A DNA stretch of 64,000 nucleotides from positions 1 through 64,000 of the forward strand of contig JALMLS010000143.1 in the NCBI GenBank assembly GCA_038496445.1, in the 5' to 3' direction. Positions 36,303 to 49,240 of this stretch are shown here, one piece after another. A program made the translations under genes and the position numbers. The stretch comes from Trichosphaerium sp. ATCC 40318 (taxonomy: Eukaryota > Discosea > Flabellinia > Trichosidae). The notes beneath the pieces are model-generated. The model saw nothing but the letters and a program-made list of their open reading frames with translations, was not told where the DNA came from and did no database searches. Within the stretch, counting starts at the first letter, position 1. Each line of letters starts with the position of its first letter.

Positions 36303-36821
36303 TTTTAGTAGTGTTGAGGTGTTGTTTGTTAGTTGTATGTTGTTAAATTATGCTCTTTTTCATGCTGACGTCGTTTTAAACGTTGAAAAGCTAAATTCAC
36401 AGAAAGAATCGACGTATTGAATTTTGCTGTATTTTCAAATAAACTCCTTTGTAAATCTGCTGTCGACGTAGTAGGTTTTTATACGTTGAAGTACTAGCCA
36501 CATAACCAATGACAGTTCTGTTGTCTAAAATGGAACTTGATCATGTTTTGTACTCCTGCTCTACCTTGCCATTAGTACAAGCGCCCCAATGCAATGCCTC
36601 GGTATGATTACAACGTATACAATACGTTTTATCTCTACAGCCTTGGCTCCAGCTTTTTTCTCCTTCCAAAAAACTGCAGATTTTGTGCAGTGCGTTGGGC
36701 GTTCATCAAGAAACGTTCTAAATATGTTTGTAGCAATTCCTGTTATGACCAACTAGTCTTGTTCTGTCTTCTAATTTAAAATTAATTACAACCAAATGAA
36801 CATAACGTTATAAAGATACGT
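36303..36821. other. Intergenic, possible tiny gene
   Basis: Promoter side of ARF (minus) and CLU-like (plus) genes. Short plus-strand open frames with Cys residues exist near 36510-36780 but no model holds together. Confidence 0.3.
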
Positions 36822-39800
36822 ATGGAAGAGAATTATGATTCATACGCGTACTACGGCGCGGAAAGTCAAAATGAACCTAAACCGCCAAATACTGTATTAG
36901 CTGCTTTCAAAAACAGCATATTCAAGTCTCATCGCCGCACAAATAAAGGTGAGGGATAAAATGCTGTTACATGCATAACTCGTTGACTTAGATTGGAACA
37001 GTGCTTTTCAAGCGTTATTAGCGTCTAGCAACGAAACAGAAGAGTACGGTTAATGTTTGTTGGCATACATAGTCGCAAACGCATGATTATGAGTAATATT
37101 AACGCCAACGCAGTTTACCGGGTGAATTAGCAAGATCTATCTCATTAAAGAAGTTGGCGTTAGAATTTGCCCAATTAGCTTGTGATCGAGCTGTTACTAT
37201 TATAGAAGAGCTTTACCTACCAGTGGCAGAAAAAGAAATCAAACCAGTTGCTATTGGTGGAGTAGCTGGCGGTGAAAAGTTTTTGGCGGACGGCATTTTG
37301 TTCAAGCTCTCTAGGGACTGGTATGGTATATACAACGGTGATGCGAATGCTATAAAAGCTGCAGGAGTACGTACACACATCCTATAACGTCATCACGTGA
37401 CGGTTGCTAAACAGTTTGCAAAGAAGAAAAGAAATTAAACTTCGCGTTGCGCGATACTCATTTTTATGTTAGCATGAACTCAATGCTGCTATGGCAATAT
37501 CTGATTGTAGGATACCGAAGCTTGCTACACCTTTGATGGCTTTGATTCGGTACGAAATTACAGCGCTTGTTTTAAAGACATTTCTTTTGTTTTTTTTTTT
37601 TTTTTTTTGCACTTTGAATTAATTTGTTATTGAAGGTATCGCGGGCACTGTATTCTAGCACAAACTATAGTACCTATAAATAACGAATCAATATGTTATG
37701 GTTCTCATGATGGTGGTATGACTATTCATGATTCGGATGAGGTATTGAATACGAAAATGAAAATTGCTGCATCTATTCTTCATTTAAAGGTGATGTTTCT
37801 CACGTTTATTGTTATTATTAATACAAAAATAAAGGAACACAAAGTACATGATATTAATAAAGTTGAGAAAAAACTAGTGACAGCATGTGACTTGGAAGGA
37901 CACAAAGGTAAAGATGGCAACTTCTACTTGGGTATGTTTTTTTATGACTTTTTTTCAACACAGCTTTGTCATGTTATTTGTAGTACTAATTATTTCGTGT
38001 TCCCTGCAGTTGACCTAGCGCGATTATTTCCTCCTACCGACCCTAAAAATGATAAATTCAGTTTTTTGCATAAGCTATTTAGACCAGAATATCTTAAGAA
38101 TCATAGACCCCTTTCTTCTGATGGATTCAGCCGTTTTGGGAGATTAGATGATTGTACTAAGATTCATGATGATGAGGTATTGCTAAAGAACGTTATAAAC
38201 TGTACTCATTAATTGCGTAGATAAGATTTGCGACCTTTGATTTGGTAAGAAGTCTTAGAATCGGAAAGACATGTGAAAACAATCTCTTCACTTATAGTCA
38301 CATAACAACTCTGCATTAGTGCTTTCTAATATAATATAGTTGCAAAAGCATGTGCCTAAGTTTGCGAAGTTACTAGACCAACGGTATAGTCCAGGTAAGT
38401 TTGATTTTGAAAGTACTAGACCTTAGTTTGTTTCTAGCAACCGTTGAGATATCTTTGGATGATGAACTTGGTTTGGAGTCATTATCAGCTAGTTCCAGTT
38501 TTAGTCATACTGCGAGCTTCAACACAATTAATAGTAGTGGCAATGTGTTAGAAAGAAGTGGTATGCTATCGTCTGGTGGCATTTCCATGCGTAGTGTTTC
38601 CAAACGTCCAACACTGGTAAGCTTGTTTAATTATGTTTACATTTACTTTACTGACAATCGCGTTCTAAGCTCAAATTTAATGGTAATGATTTGCCTGTTA
38701 GTGAAGAACTGTCGCAGCTCTGTGAAGAGTACGTTGCATTTATAATGGTAATTTTAGTTGCTTACCATGGTAATTAGGTTACATTTGAACGGGATTAATT
38801 TAAGATATTTGGTTTGGCTGTATTGTCATTTAAAAACTCCAAGATTACGTTCACTTGTTCTCACTGAGGCTACTGCACGTACTGCTAAAAATATGCTTGA
38901 AGAAAAGTACGTCTATATTTTAGTATAATAATCACGTGATAAGAAATTGCTTATTTTATTTGTCCAGGTGGAGAGAAATCAAGAGTTCAGAGCATTCTGT
39001 GTATTTTAATGAAGTTGTTGTATTTTTAAACAAAATGTTTGGGAAAGACTCTGATGGTTTCTGGAAGACTCTAAAGACTTTCTTGCTTAAGCGGTACGTT
39101 TTTTACTTTAGTATCCTTTCATGTTCTAAAGGATTCATCAAAATAGGTTCGCTATTGAAGAGCCTATTGTGCCTTGGAAGCATGAAGACAAACCTGATAT
39201 TCTCGAGCCTGAGTTTGACTTCAAATCAGCTGTGAATCTTGGTAAACTCTTTCATAGGCTTTGTAAGTTATCTGGAGTTGTTTTCACAAAGAACCATACT
39301 CTTGGTAAATCAACTCTAGAAACAGGAGATTTGTTGTTGTTGAGTATGATGAAAGAACCTTTTGCGTTAAAAGATGTCACTGGTATTGTCCCTAGAGTGA
39401 AACATATGCATCGTATTTCATTTGAAGAAGGTTATGCTCTTGCTAGACTTGCTGCTACAGAGTCAGGCATGTCTGCTTGGGTACTCTATGAGAAGGTACA
39501 GTAGACCACGTTTTTTGTTTGAAAAGAATATTTATTTATTATTTCGCCTAGGCGAATAAGCTTTTTCATGAGTGTCTGGTTATCAAACCTGATGATACTT
39601 CAGCTTTAAGGTAACCATGAAATTGTTTAGTACTCTTCAATGATTGATGTATTTACAGGACTTGGGGCTTTTGTCTTGCAAAGCAAGCAGAGTCTGCAGC
39701 TACAGGTGAGAATCTTTTTTTATGACTTTAGACTTATCACCGTTTTAAAGACGACCTTGCTGAGAAAAAGTGGGTACAAGCATCTGAAAAGTATAGAAAA

Positions 39801-42227
39801 GCTCTTCAAACGCATCCAGGTGATTGGAGGACTCATTGGCAATGGGGTAAAGAAAAAATTATTAGTTTTATCCTCGAAATATACTCTTAATTCTTACCTT
39901 ATTACAGGTACTGCGCAGTGTGTTCGTGCACGCAAAGCCCCTCGACGAGAACTTAGAACGTTACTTCACAGTGCTTGTAAGAGACTTAAAATGTCTGTAA
40001 AGCATTTGTCAGATATGGGGTTAGAAGCAAGGAAAACAATTGACGAGGTGTCAGTTTATAATTTACACTTGATAACAGGAAGTGCAAACTTAAGGTACCT
40101 TACTGGGATAGTTATTATCGTTTATTTAGGCTAACATTACCTACCACAGGTTTGCACGACATATGATGGGTATAGATAAGCTAACAAAACCTCCACCGGC
40201 GATTGTTAGAACGAGGGCTAAAAGAAAACTTTTTAAGTATCTTGATATAGGTATGGCACTTTTAAAGCTAGACTCACTCTGTTGAGATTGTCTGTTTGTC
40301 TAATAGTTCTATATAGCTATACATGCTTTCAAACAAGCAAGGAATATATTTTCAGATGGCATTGTGGCTCACTGTATTGCTGCAGCATGGGTATGTTATT
40401 GGAGTGTTTTTTTTTGAAATACAAGCAGTCTCTATTATTATTTGCTTTATTCAAAGAATTAAACCTGTACTTATGTCAACCTAGGCTGATCAAGCACGTA
40501 TTTCAAAACGGATTGAACGCAAGGCAGTGTTTAAAAACGCTTATGAGTCATATAAAAAAGCTCACGAGATGGATCCTTCAGATGCAAATATTTTGGTACG
40601 TACATCAATTTTGTTTTTTCATTCGTAAACTAACCAAATCCATATTAGAGCAACTGGGGCTCTACTCTATTCAAAGAAGGTTTAATTCTTTATGAAAAAG
40701 ATAGTAAAGCACAAAATCCTCATTTTTGTGCTGCATCATGTAAATACGCTGATAGTTTGGCGAGTGTACTTGATTACAATGAGGTATGATTACAGTTTTT
40801 TGTTTCTTTCTCAGAAAAATGTAAAACTAGATGTTTTGAAGTCATTTGACTTACGAACCTTAGGAGGCACTAATTAGACTTGGGTATGCTATAATTACAG
40901 CATTTCAAGTTAAAAAAGAAGGAGAGAGTCTTAGTGGTGATCTCTGTAATGCTATGAGTACTTATGTAAAAGTGGCTACCAGTTTTGCAAACAAGGGTGA
41001 TTAATTTTGCTTTTGACGTGTTCGTTTGTTTAATCTTACTGACTTTGCGGGTTTAGACATGGCTCAAGTTGAATATGTCTTAACTCTTTGTATGAACACA
41101 AAGAGTGATGAGGTTCTATCAGAATCAGCACATACACTGTTTAAAAGGCTATTCCGTGACGCTGAACCACTGGATGTGAAACTGTTAGAGATTTCAATCT
41201 GTAACTTAGACACAGTTGTAGATGTAGAAACGGATATTGTTCATATCATATATACGCCTGATAGTGACAAACTATCTAAAATGAGACGCTGTGCGTCATT
41301 TTGAATACCACAGTGCCTACAGCTAGTGGAGCTTAATTTTAAAAAAAAAGTTATAACTTCACTTCAAGTCTAATGTATTGTAGTGGCTCGACATCGTTCT
41401 GCACCTCTCAAATTTAAGCGTATTAGTAAACTCAGAACAGAGAGAGTAATGAGAAGCTTTGATGAACTACTGCCACCAATTGCACGTCGTTATAAGCAGC
41501 CACGAACAAGAACAAAGGAACATACACGATCACGATCGGAAGAATGCAGATCACAGGTCTCGATGGACTCCAAAAGTGAGGAATCACTACCGGCCTCAGA
41601 TAGTGAATCAAGCTCTTCTGGTAGTGGTTCACCAATACAAAAAAGAAGGTTTGCTCAGCGGCTTGCAAGGTCGGCAAGGAAGCCATCAAAGAATAAAGAT
41701 ATGCGCGAATCACTAAGGAAGAAAAAACCGAACAGACGTTTTCTTGATATGAATCCTTCATCTCCTAGGAGAAGATCAAGGAAGAAGCGAAAGGTCAGGA
41801 TAGATTGTGGATCTTCTACATCATCATCTTCAGCTGCAGTAAGTTTTTGTTTGATCAAACATACATTCAAAAAAATTATGTTGATCCAAAACGAACTCTT
41901 CTTTTGTCTTCTTCAAATGTACCATGGGCCTACCTAATTTTCTCGTATGAAAATCTGTACATCAAAGCATTTATTTTTTGGCTATGGTTTTTTTTCAAAA
42001 ATCACGTGATAGATTTTAAACCATCAGAAACAATGCCTTTATTTTTACGTACTTTTTTGTGCTAAAGATTCTTTTAGACTTCTCCAAGAGCACAAAGAAA
42101 AGATAATGCAGGAAGGCTAAATAGTAGTTCTTTTTCTATAGATATGTTAGATTTGCATGAATCAGCATCTATTATTCCTGGTGAAGGTCGTTTTGTGCCA
42201 TCAAGTGATGACGATGATTATTTTTAA
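36822..42227 (+). CDS. CLU-domain protein with TPR-like region and RS-rich tail
   Basis: Many exons (at least 20). Start MEENYDSYAYYG at 36822. The central domain has IKPVAIGGVAGGEKFLADGI, LYGIYNGD-type and HELNAAM blocks, then LMALIRYRGHCILAQTIVP, ICYGSHDGGMTIH and DLEGHKGKDGNFYLVDLARLF, matching the CLU central domain (YRG...AQSI.PG, YG..D.G, G.DGR.Y.LDL.R.FPP). A second block, HLNGINLRYLVWLY...LRSLVLTEATARTAKN, also follows the CLU pattern. Helical, TPR-like repeats with tryptophans come after (KYRKALQTHPGDWRTHWQWG). The end (41380-42227) is an Arg/Ser/Lys-rich segment with basic clusters (RRRSRKKRKVR) and a final acidic SSDDDDYF. CLU proteins bind mRNAs for mitochondrial proteins; the tail is an addition. 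Confidence 0.75.
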
Positions 42228-42506
42228 CAAACAGAGAATAAAACTATTTGTACAACCAATGGTGCTTGTAATGACCAATGTTCCGAGAAACTGATTCATC
42301 ATGAGTTATTTTGTTTTAGCACTAGGCCTGATTTTTCTGGAATGGTTGTGAGCATAGGTAGCCTTGTGCAGCTCTGCAAGCTATACCATTAGTGTTTTTT
42401 TATGGAGTACTTCAAGTGAGCATAAAAGCAGAAAGTCACGTGCTTGCTACAAATCGGAGTTTAGCGCTACAATAAAATAGGTGCACAAATGTAAAACAAA
42501 ATACAC

Positions 42507-45500
42507 CTATTTCTTTATTGACTCTACAGGTGAACAACTATAATCCAAAGGTGCGCTATATCCTTGGTTTGTTGTATAGTACAATTTCAAAGCTGGGTAA
42601 TCGAGCTTTACACATAAACCAAGCGCAGGTGCAAACATATCTCTCAAGTATTGCTTCCAAAGCATACAAAACTTTTGAAACGGTTGGCTTTGTTCACAGT
42701 CTCGGTTGTCCCACTTGATCTGTGTATACTCATGTGATATGCGCTTGAACAGATCTTTTCTTGTCAAGGCAAAGAAAACCTTAAGAAGTGATTGCAAATC
42801 GTATGATGGTAAGTATAGTAATGGTATATCTTTTGCTCTAGCCAACACTATATTTTGGTGTCCGAAACAAAGAGAACCTTGAAACCTTACTGTCTGATTT
42901 GTTTTAATCACAGTCCCGTGATCAATAAGAAACAACTCCTCTTTGTAAATAATAATATTAGCCATGCTGATATCCCTAAAACCAAGTAAACAGTGAATAC
43001 GCTACCATAACAAGTAAAACTTACCTATGAACATATCCGTTGGCATGCATGGCTTGAAGTGTATCAACAATACTTGAAAGGCATGGTATACATTCAGTTT
43101 TATGTTCCAGAATAGGTATGCCAACAGGCCAAGTCAGAATGTAGTTTCGGCCATCCTTGGTGGTTCCAGAACCCATCTACGACAGTAAAGGGTTAAAAAG
43201 GATTTTGGGAAGAAAATAAGATTAAATCAAAGTGGTAAACAACAACGTACAAATTTCGTAATGCCAGGAATGTTTAGCTTATTCAAAGCAATCATAGTCT
43301 TTTCTTCAGTCTTGGACCAAAGTTTACCTGCTGTATTATTGTCAAAGATCTTTATAGCATAAGGCTCCAGCTCTTCAATGTTATCACGTGGGCTCTGAGA
43401 TTCTTCAAGATGGAATTCGGCGTCATCACCATCACCCTCAGACAGTATTTCCTCTTGGTCTAGTTTTTTAAGCAGAATCTCATATGTCGTCGCAGTTGCT
43501 CCTGTTCCGAGGATTCTAGTCGGTATTGTCTCTCCACCGTCAATGTTTTGAATGATTGGTGTCGACCAACCGAGTTCTTCTGGCTTAGCACTCAAAAATT
43601 TGTTGACATAGAGAGTTCCTTTTTTATCCGGACCATCATAGTCATATTCAGGCGACTCAATGAAACGATATGTTCTTTCTTTTTCATTCCAGTGCATCTG
43701 AATGAACATAACTCTTGTTCTATTGGAGAGAATACCAATCATTTTTTCGCGCATAGGATTTGCTCGCATGTAAATAACCAAATACTGTCTACAACAAAGA
43801 AATCAGTAAAAAAGACTTGTAAGAAAATGTCAGAATTTTTTTGTTGTTCATCAATAACGTACTGTACTTGGCATTTGTGGGACCTTGAGAAAACAGAAGA
43901 ATCTTTTTTAATCTCCCAAACTGCCACTACATTCATTTCAGAGGGGCCAACTACACCATCTCTTATTTTATATGCGCATTTTTGACTGTTATCAGTTCTT
44001 GCAGCAAATACAAAATCTGGCCTTTTCTTCGTATCAGCTCCTTTGTTTGAAGAGCAAGTATCGTAGCAGATAAGATACTTGGGCTTAGCGTTATCAATCC
44101 GTGTGAAAAGAACAGTTTGAGTCCTACTTTCAGGAAAATCGCCTACAACACCATTCACACTTTGTTCGATCTTACCACTTGGTTGTACATCTCTTTTTAA
44201 GATATATGCATCTTCTTTACATTCTTTCTTTGACTTGGCACTTTCGAACTCATCAGACGCTGCAAGGTGCTTGCAGGGTACAATTTTTTCGTCAGGATTG
44301 TGCGGAAGAAACAACTCAAAGGTTGAATCACCCATTCCGATAAACAATGTGTGTACAATGATTTGAAGGAGCATAGCTACTTTAGGCGTAGTTATGATTA
44401 TCTTGTTCTTCACATTAATTTCATAGCGGTTTGAAAGATCTGATGTTAATTACGTTAGAGATAAGTCTCATTGGGTAAAGAGCATGAGAAAAAAAAAAAA
44501 GAAAAAAAGGAGAACGCACTTATATCATAAAGTTCTTGCATTGTGTCTCGGCGAGTTAGTCTCTGTGATAACTTAACTAATCTATTGCAAAAAGTTATAA
44601 AAACGAACTTCAACTGTACACTACTAAGTACGTACTCTAATTCTGTCTGCAGTTTCTGCATGGCCTTTTCGCTCTTTTTACGCTCTTCTTCGCTCCTTTT
44701 ACGCTCTTCTTCGCTCCTTTTACGTTGTTCTTTGTCCGATTCTACAAGCTTTTCGACCCTTCCTTCAATCCTTTTAAGCTCTTCTTCGCTCCTTTTACGC
44801 TCTTCTTCACTCCTTTTACGCTCTTCTTCGTTCCTTTTACGTTCTTTTTCAAACTTTTGGTCAATAAGCAGGTTAATTATTTCGTATTTATCCAACTCAT
44901 GACCGGCATCAAGCTGTTGCACTTTTTTTTCGGTACTTTGACGTTTCTGCGGAACTTTATCCTTCTTGTTACGAGCAGTACGTCGTGCAAAAGCAGTTTG
45001 TTGGATAGCAGAGCGTTCTAGTATTTCAAGATACTCAGAGTCTTCATTTGAATCTTCAAGATTCTCTTGAGCTTCAGTATTTTTTGGTTCCGATACACCA
45101 TCGACAGAGGGAGCATCGGGCACGTTGAGGCGAATCTTGCTTTCTAAACAAAAACTGAACAACGGTACTTAATTGACATCTCTTCTTACTGTACACTTCT
45201 GACTGAACCAACACACACCACGTGACTGCTGCCTTGGAGTCGCCAGTAGGCATCTTGATTTCAGAAACCTCCATAGAGATTTTACGCTCACTACGTCGTG
45301 CACGTAGCGCTGAAACTAACATTTTGTGGCACTCATCTGTTAGAAAGATTAAGAATTCATTAAATTGAATCAAAACGTACACGCTTGGGGTTGGGTGGCT
45401 ATCTTGTTTGCCAAGTATTTTTTAAGATCCTTTAGTTCTGTAATCCCAGAATCGTTTGCATTCGTATAAAAACCACAATACCGAGCGTGATTTTCCAGTT

Positions 45501-46471
45501 TGTGGATATCGACATTATTTATCAGATACTTCGTTAGCCTGTCAATTTCAGTCTTGAACTGCTTGTGAGGTGGACCTATGTACGTGAGGTAAGTACTAAA
45601 TATGCTCTGGGTAATGATCGCTAACCTGTGATTTTCACCTTTTTGAAAATACGGATTTCTTCTATTGGTGTGTCGGTACCTTCTGGTGGGTTTTTTCTTT
45701 TTTTTTGTTTTTCTGAGAAAAAATGTCAATCAGTATAAAAAAGCTTAACGCATAAAACACTGCCGTACGAGTTGTTTTCGGAGGAGTAGTTGTACTCTCG
45801 TCCGTGCTAAGGGGCTTTACATTCGGTGTAATGGTTGTGTTGTTTAGCTGTGAACCTTTCGGCATGTTAACGAAAAAAGTGGTGAAAAAGCTGAGCGTAC
45901 GATGACCAGACGTTTTAGTAGCCTTTGTTGCCGCACTTGTAGTACGTGTTTTGCCTAACAGAGAGTAAGAATAACAAAGAGAGAAAGACTTTCAAAAGGG
46001 GTGCAACGTACTTTTCAAAGAAGGCTTAGTTGAGACCTTCTTTGCCTTCTTTGCAGCCTTACGAGAAGGTACATTAACTGGCGCTGTGCCTGTTGATAAG
46101 GTGAGGAAGAAAAATGGCTACAAAAGCTGTGTACCTTGACTTGGCGCCTTTGAAGCGTTCTTTATTGCACCACGAGTACGTGTGGCTGGTGTAGAAAGTA
46201 TGATAGATTTACCTTTATCACATCAAAAAAATTGATTGAAACGTTAACGAAAAAAAGTAGTGAAACAGTTTTTTATCTTGTTAAACTTAATTCCAGGTTG
46301 TTTACGTACTCTTTTTAGGTTCTCCACGCGAAGGAGCTATGTAACGTCAGGTTTAAAGTCAAATAGATGTAAAATGGTTTATTTATGCATAGATAGACTT
46401 CAAAATGTCGTACCATCGCTGTCTGGTTGTTTACGCTTCCCCCTGCGATTATTAGGAGGAGTCGTTGCCAT
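42507..46471 (-). CDS. Crinkler-like nuclease-fold plus protein kinase (REase-kinase)
   Basis: ATG at 46471 (MATTPPNNRRGKRKQPDSDG), then several short basic exons with Ala/Lys/Thr-rich, histone-tail-like sequence. An unassigned middle domain (45700-45370) is followed by a charged coiled coil made of KRSEEER repeats (44870-44650). About 44410-43800 is a PD-(D/E)XK-like segment: KKRPDFVFAAR, VVAVWEIKK and CQVQYVID. Next is a kinase: YAIKIF, ALNKLNIPGI, then MHANGYVHRDISMANIII and FLIDHGTVI, with SLCFGHQNI as activation segment. Catalytic Asp (HRD) and Lys are present; DFG is replaced by DHG. The REase-then-kinase order is that of eukaryotic Crinkler/CR-type effectors and FunK1 kinases. The basic N-terminus suggests a nuclear location (inference). 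Could be two genes. Confidence 0.65.
44650..44870 (-). repeat. Tandem repeat encoding KRSEEER units
   Basis: Near-identical short units around CTTCTTCGCTCCTTTTACG (plus strand) recur in two runs and encode the coiled coil of the nuclease-kinase gene. Expansion by slippage is likely. Confidence 0.8.
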
Positions 46472-47122
46472 CTGTGCCTTCCAGAGGAATTATGATTATT
46501 GAAACGCAACGACTTTTTTTTTGTGGGATAATTTAGCCAACTGTTACGTCTGTCAGTTCTAGAGGCATACTCATCTCCATCTATAAAAGTACTTACAACA
46601 CTGGTATTTAGCTAGTCTTGTACCTACAGAGTCCATATGTCACGAGTATAGTTTGATCATTCAGAATCAATCACTATATTGTTACAACTTGGCTTAAGTG
46701 GACTTGAAGTTATAGTTGAAGTCAAGCCTAACCGAGTCGAGTCATTAACAGCACTTGTTATGTAAGAAACCTATTGCCAAAATTGAAGTAGACTCCTAGA
46801 TTTGATAAGACTTTCTATCTACCAGCTGAAATAGTGAGGTCGCTTCTACAAATTGCTAATGACATTTTTCAACTAATACATTTTTTGATTGAAGTTTTGA
46901 AGTCGACTTCAAACACTTTAATTTTTCAACAGTCAAGTCGAACCAAGTCGAGTCATTAACGGCACCAGTTACGATAGCATGCATTGATGATGTTTTTGTT
47001 ACTCGTCACATGGTCGACTATGACGTGTTGTGATGATATCATTTTTAGCCGAAATGAGTTGAGAATTGTACTACTAAAACCTAACTTAATTGCATTTACA
47101 ACAGACGAAAAGCTTGCCAACA
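46472..47122. other. Intergenic with a degenerate direct repeat
   Basis: Spacer between divergent genes. CGAGTCATTAAC-containing segments near 46735 and 46945 are flanked by similar AAGTC-rich sequence, about 210 bp apart. No ORF supported. Confidence 0.4.
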
Positions 47123-49068
47123 ATGATAAAACACCTTCTAATCGCGTTTGCGTGCTCTTTCATTCTGTTTACAAACGGTCAAGCAACAAACGTTGTAATT
47201 TCATCTACAAACGCGTATGCAGCGTTAGGTACGCAGTATGACGCGAAATAGACGTAATCTGTGACCATTTTGTAACAAACAATCAAAGGATCTGCTGGTA
47301 TTGGTATTTTCGATACGTCAACGCAACAACAAGTAAAGATAGTACCTACAAGCTCAGGTTTTGGAAGTGTAGATGATGTCAGTGTAGCTGGATCTTTCTT
47401 ATTCGCTCTAGACGGCTCACCACCAGGTAAGTACAAACCAACAACGGCTTTAGGTCGTTTCTGATCCATTTGTGGGTTTTTCGTGCTTTGTAAGAATTCT
47501 ACGCTTTTCTACGCTTTTTTTTTGTCTTGTTGGCTTTTTTTGATTGTTTTTTCTTGTTCTTGTTTGTTGATGAATTCTTCTTTAGGACAGCTCGTGGTTT
47601 ACTCTATAAGTGATCCAGTAAATCCTGCTATTGTATCTGGTCCAGTGCCAGTGGGTACGTGCTAGGGAAAACAGTTTCAAACGCACGTGATACTAATGAT
47701 GTTTTGTGTAGGCGTGTTTCCTTTCGCTGGTACCTAACCACTGACGAGTAATTGAGCTACTTACAAAGTCACGTTTAGGCGTAAGCGCAGCCAATGGAAT
47801 TGTCGTAGTGTCAGGTGGTACATCATTAATGAGTGTAAGAAACAAAGTGTCGACGGAGTATTTTTCTTACCACTTTCTTCTTGTTTTAGATTTTTGAATA
47901 CGATGAAACCGCTGGTGCTCTTGGAACTCCTTCAACCCTAGACTTGGGTACAGGGCAACCAGATGTACGTTAAAAAAGCATACAGTCAGAGATATATGTA
48001 TAACTGATGTCTATTGCAGGTATTGTTATCAAGCGATGGATCAATTGCAGCTGTTTCAACAGATTTTTCAGGAGCAGGTTTTGGTCTTACTTTCGTAACA
48101 CTTAACACTCCTCCAGCAGTATCAACAACCTTAGGTACAACGACAACACAACATTAATTCATAAAACACTCCATGTTTTGAGTGACTGCCAAAAGGGGCT
48201 AACAAGTACTTTTAGATACTGTTACAATTCCAAATTCTGGTTTCTGTACTGGTTCAACATTCACACCAGCAAACTTTCCAATTGAATCATCAATTGACTC
48301 TAATGGTAACTTAGTTGTTGCTTTTTGTGGCGGACTTGCTTTCATACGTAAGGAGAAAGAAATATTGATCTAAGATGTTAACAAACTTTTTTACTAGAAA
48401 ACTGGAAAACTGCTTCCGCCTCTCTTGTTAATACTTTCAACCCAAATACCCCTGGACCAACAGCACAATGCCTCTCTGTTGCTACTATACACGAATTTGC
48501 GTTTGTAGTTTGTACAGTACCTACAAGTACTGTGTACAAGGTAAAACAGAAACAAAATAACCCCTCGCTTTTTTTTTCTTACAGTTTACAAAAAGGTTAA
48601 CATTTCCGATATAATGAACCCAACTGTAGTCAAAACGAAGAGTTTAGCAGGAATGACACCTGTATCTGTTGATGTATCTTCAACCAGTCTAGTTGTTGGA
48701 TCAAACGATGGTACACATGTCATACATGCACCCATTTTTTTCTTCTTGGTTTATTCTAATAGTGTTTAGCTGGAGTGATGTTCATGGACCTTGAATTTGA
48801 AAACGCTAAGGAAACTGATCCAGTACCTGTTTCGCCAACAATGATGCCAAACATTACAGGTATTGTTTCTCCAGCTGAAGGCCCTGCAGTAAACAACCCA
48901 CAACCACAAGAAGCGCCAACAAGTGAACCTACAGCTGCACCAATTTCAAGTGAACCGGCATCTGCTCCAGTTTCTACATCAATGCCTACTACATCATCAA
49001 GTATTTGCAACAAACAGTTTATGTACGAGGTATTGTTGGCTGTTTTTATTGCAGTGGTTTTTGTATAA
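47123..49068 (+). CDS. Secreted beta-propeller-like protein with C-terminal anchor
   Basis: Starts with a signal peptide (MIKHLLIAFACSFILFTNG). Repeating blocks follow that alternate small hydrophobic strands and turns: SVDDVSVAGSFLFALDGSP, GQLVVYSISDPVNPAIV, GVSAANGIVVVSGG, SIFEYDETAG, VKVNISDIMNPTVVKT. The DPVNP/DIMNP spacing is typical of LVIVD-type propeller repeats. A Pro/Thr/Ser/Ala-rich stalk (about 48840-49000) ends in a Cys and a hydrophobic tail (LLAVFIAVVFV), fitting a GPI-anchored or membrane-attached surface protein. Function unknown; adhesion or prey contact is plausible. Confidence 0.65.
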
Positions 49069-49240
49069 ATAAAATATGACTTAAACTTTGAGTGACTTGT
49101 CTCACTTAATGCTTCCAACCATCACAACTGATATATAGGCAATAATATGCGTTACAACAACTTTTTTACTTATCCAGCTTATCCGACTCAACAAATCCAA
49201 CTCACTTCGGCATTACTACATGTTTTGTAGTTTAATAGCG

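Noticed and set aside
36561-36779. Possible zinc-finger-like small gene
   Set aside because: Cys spacing is irregular and no start-to-stop model with proper introns was found.
44650-44870. CRISPR-like array suggested by regular short repeats
   Set aside because: No unique spacers; the units are coding repeats in a eukaryotic gene.
44543-45021. Long plus-strand open frames rich in Ser/Leu/Phe
   Set aside because: Antisense shadow of the KRSEEER coiled-coil repeats of the minus-strand gene.
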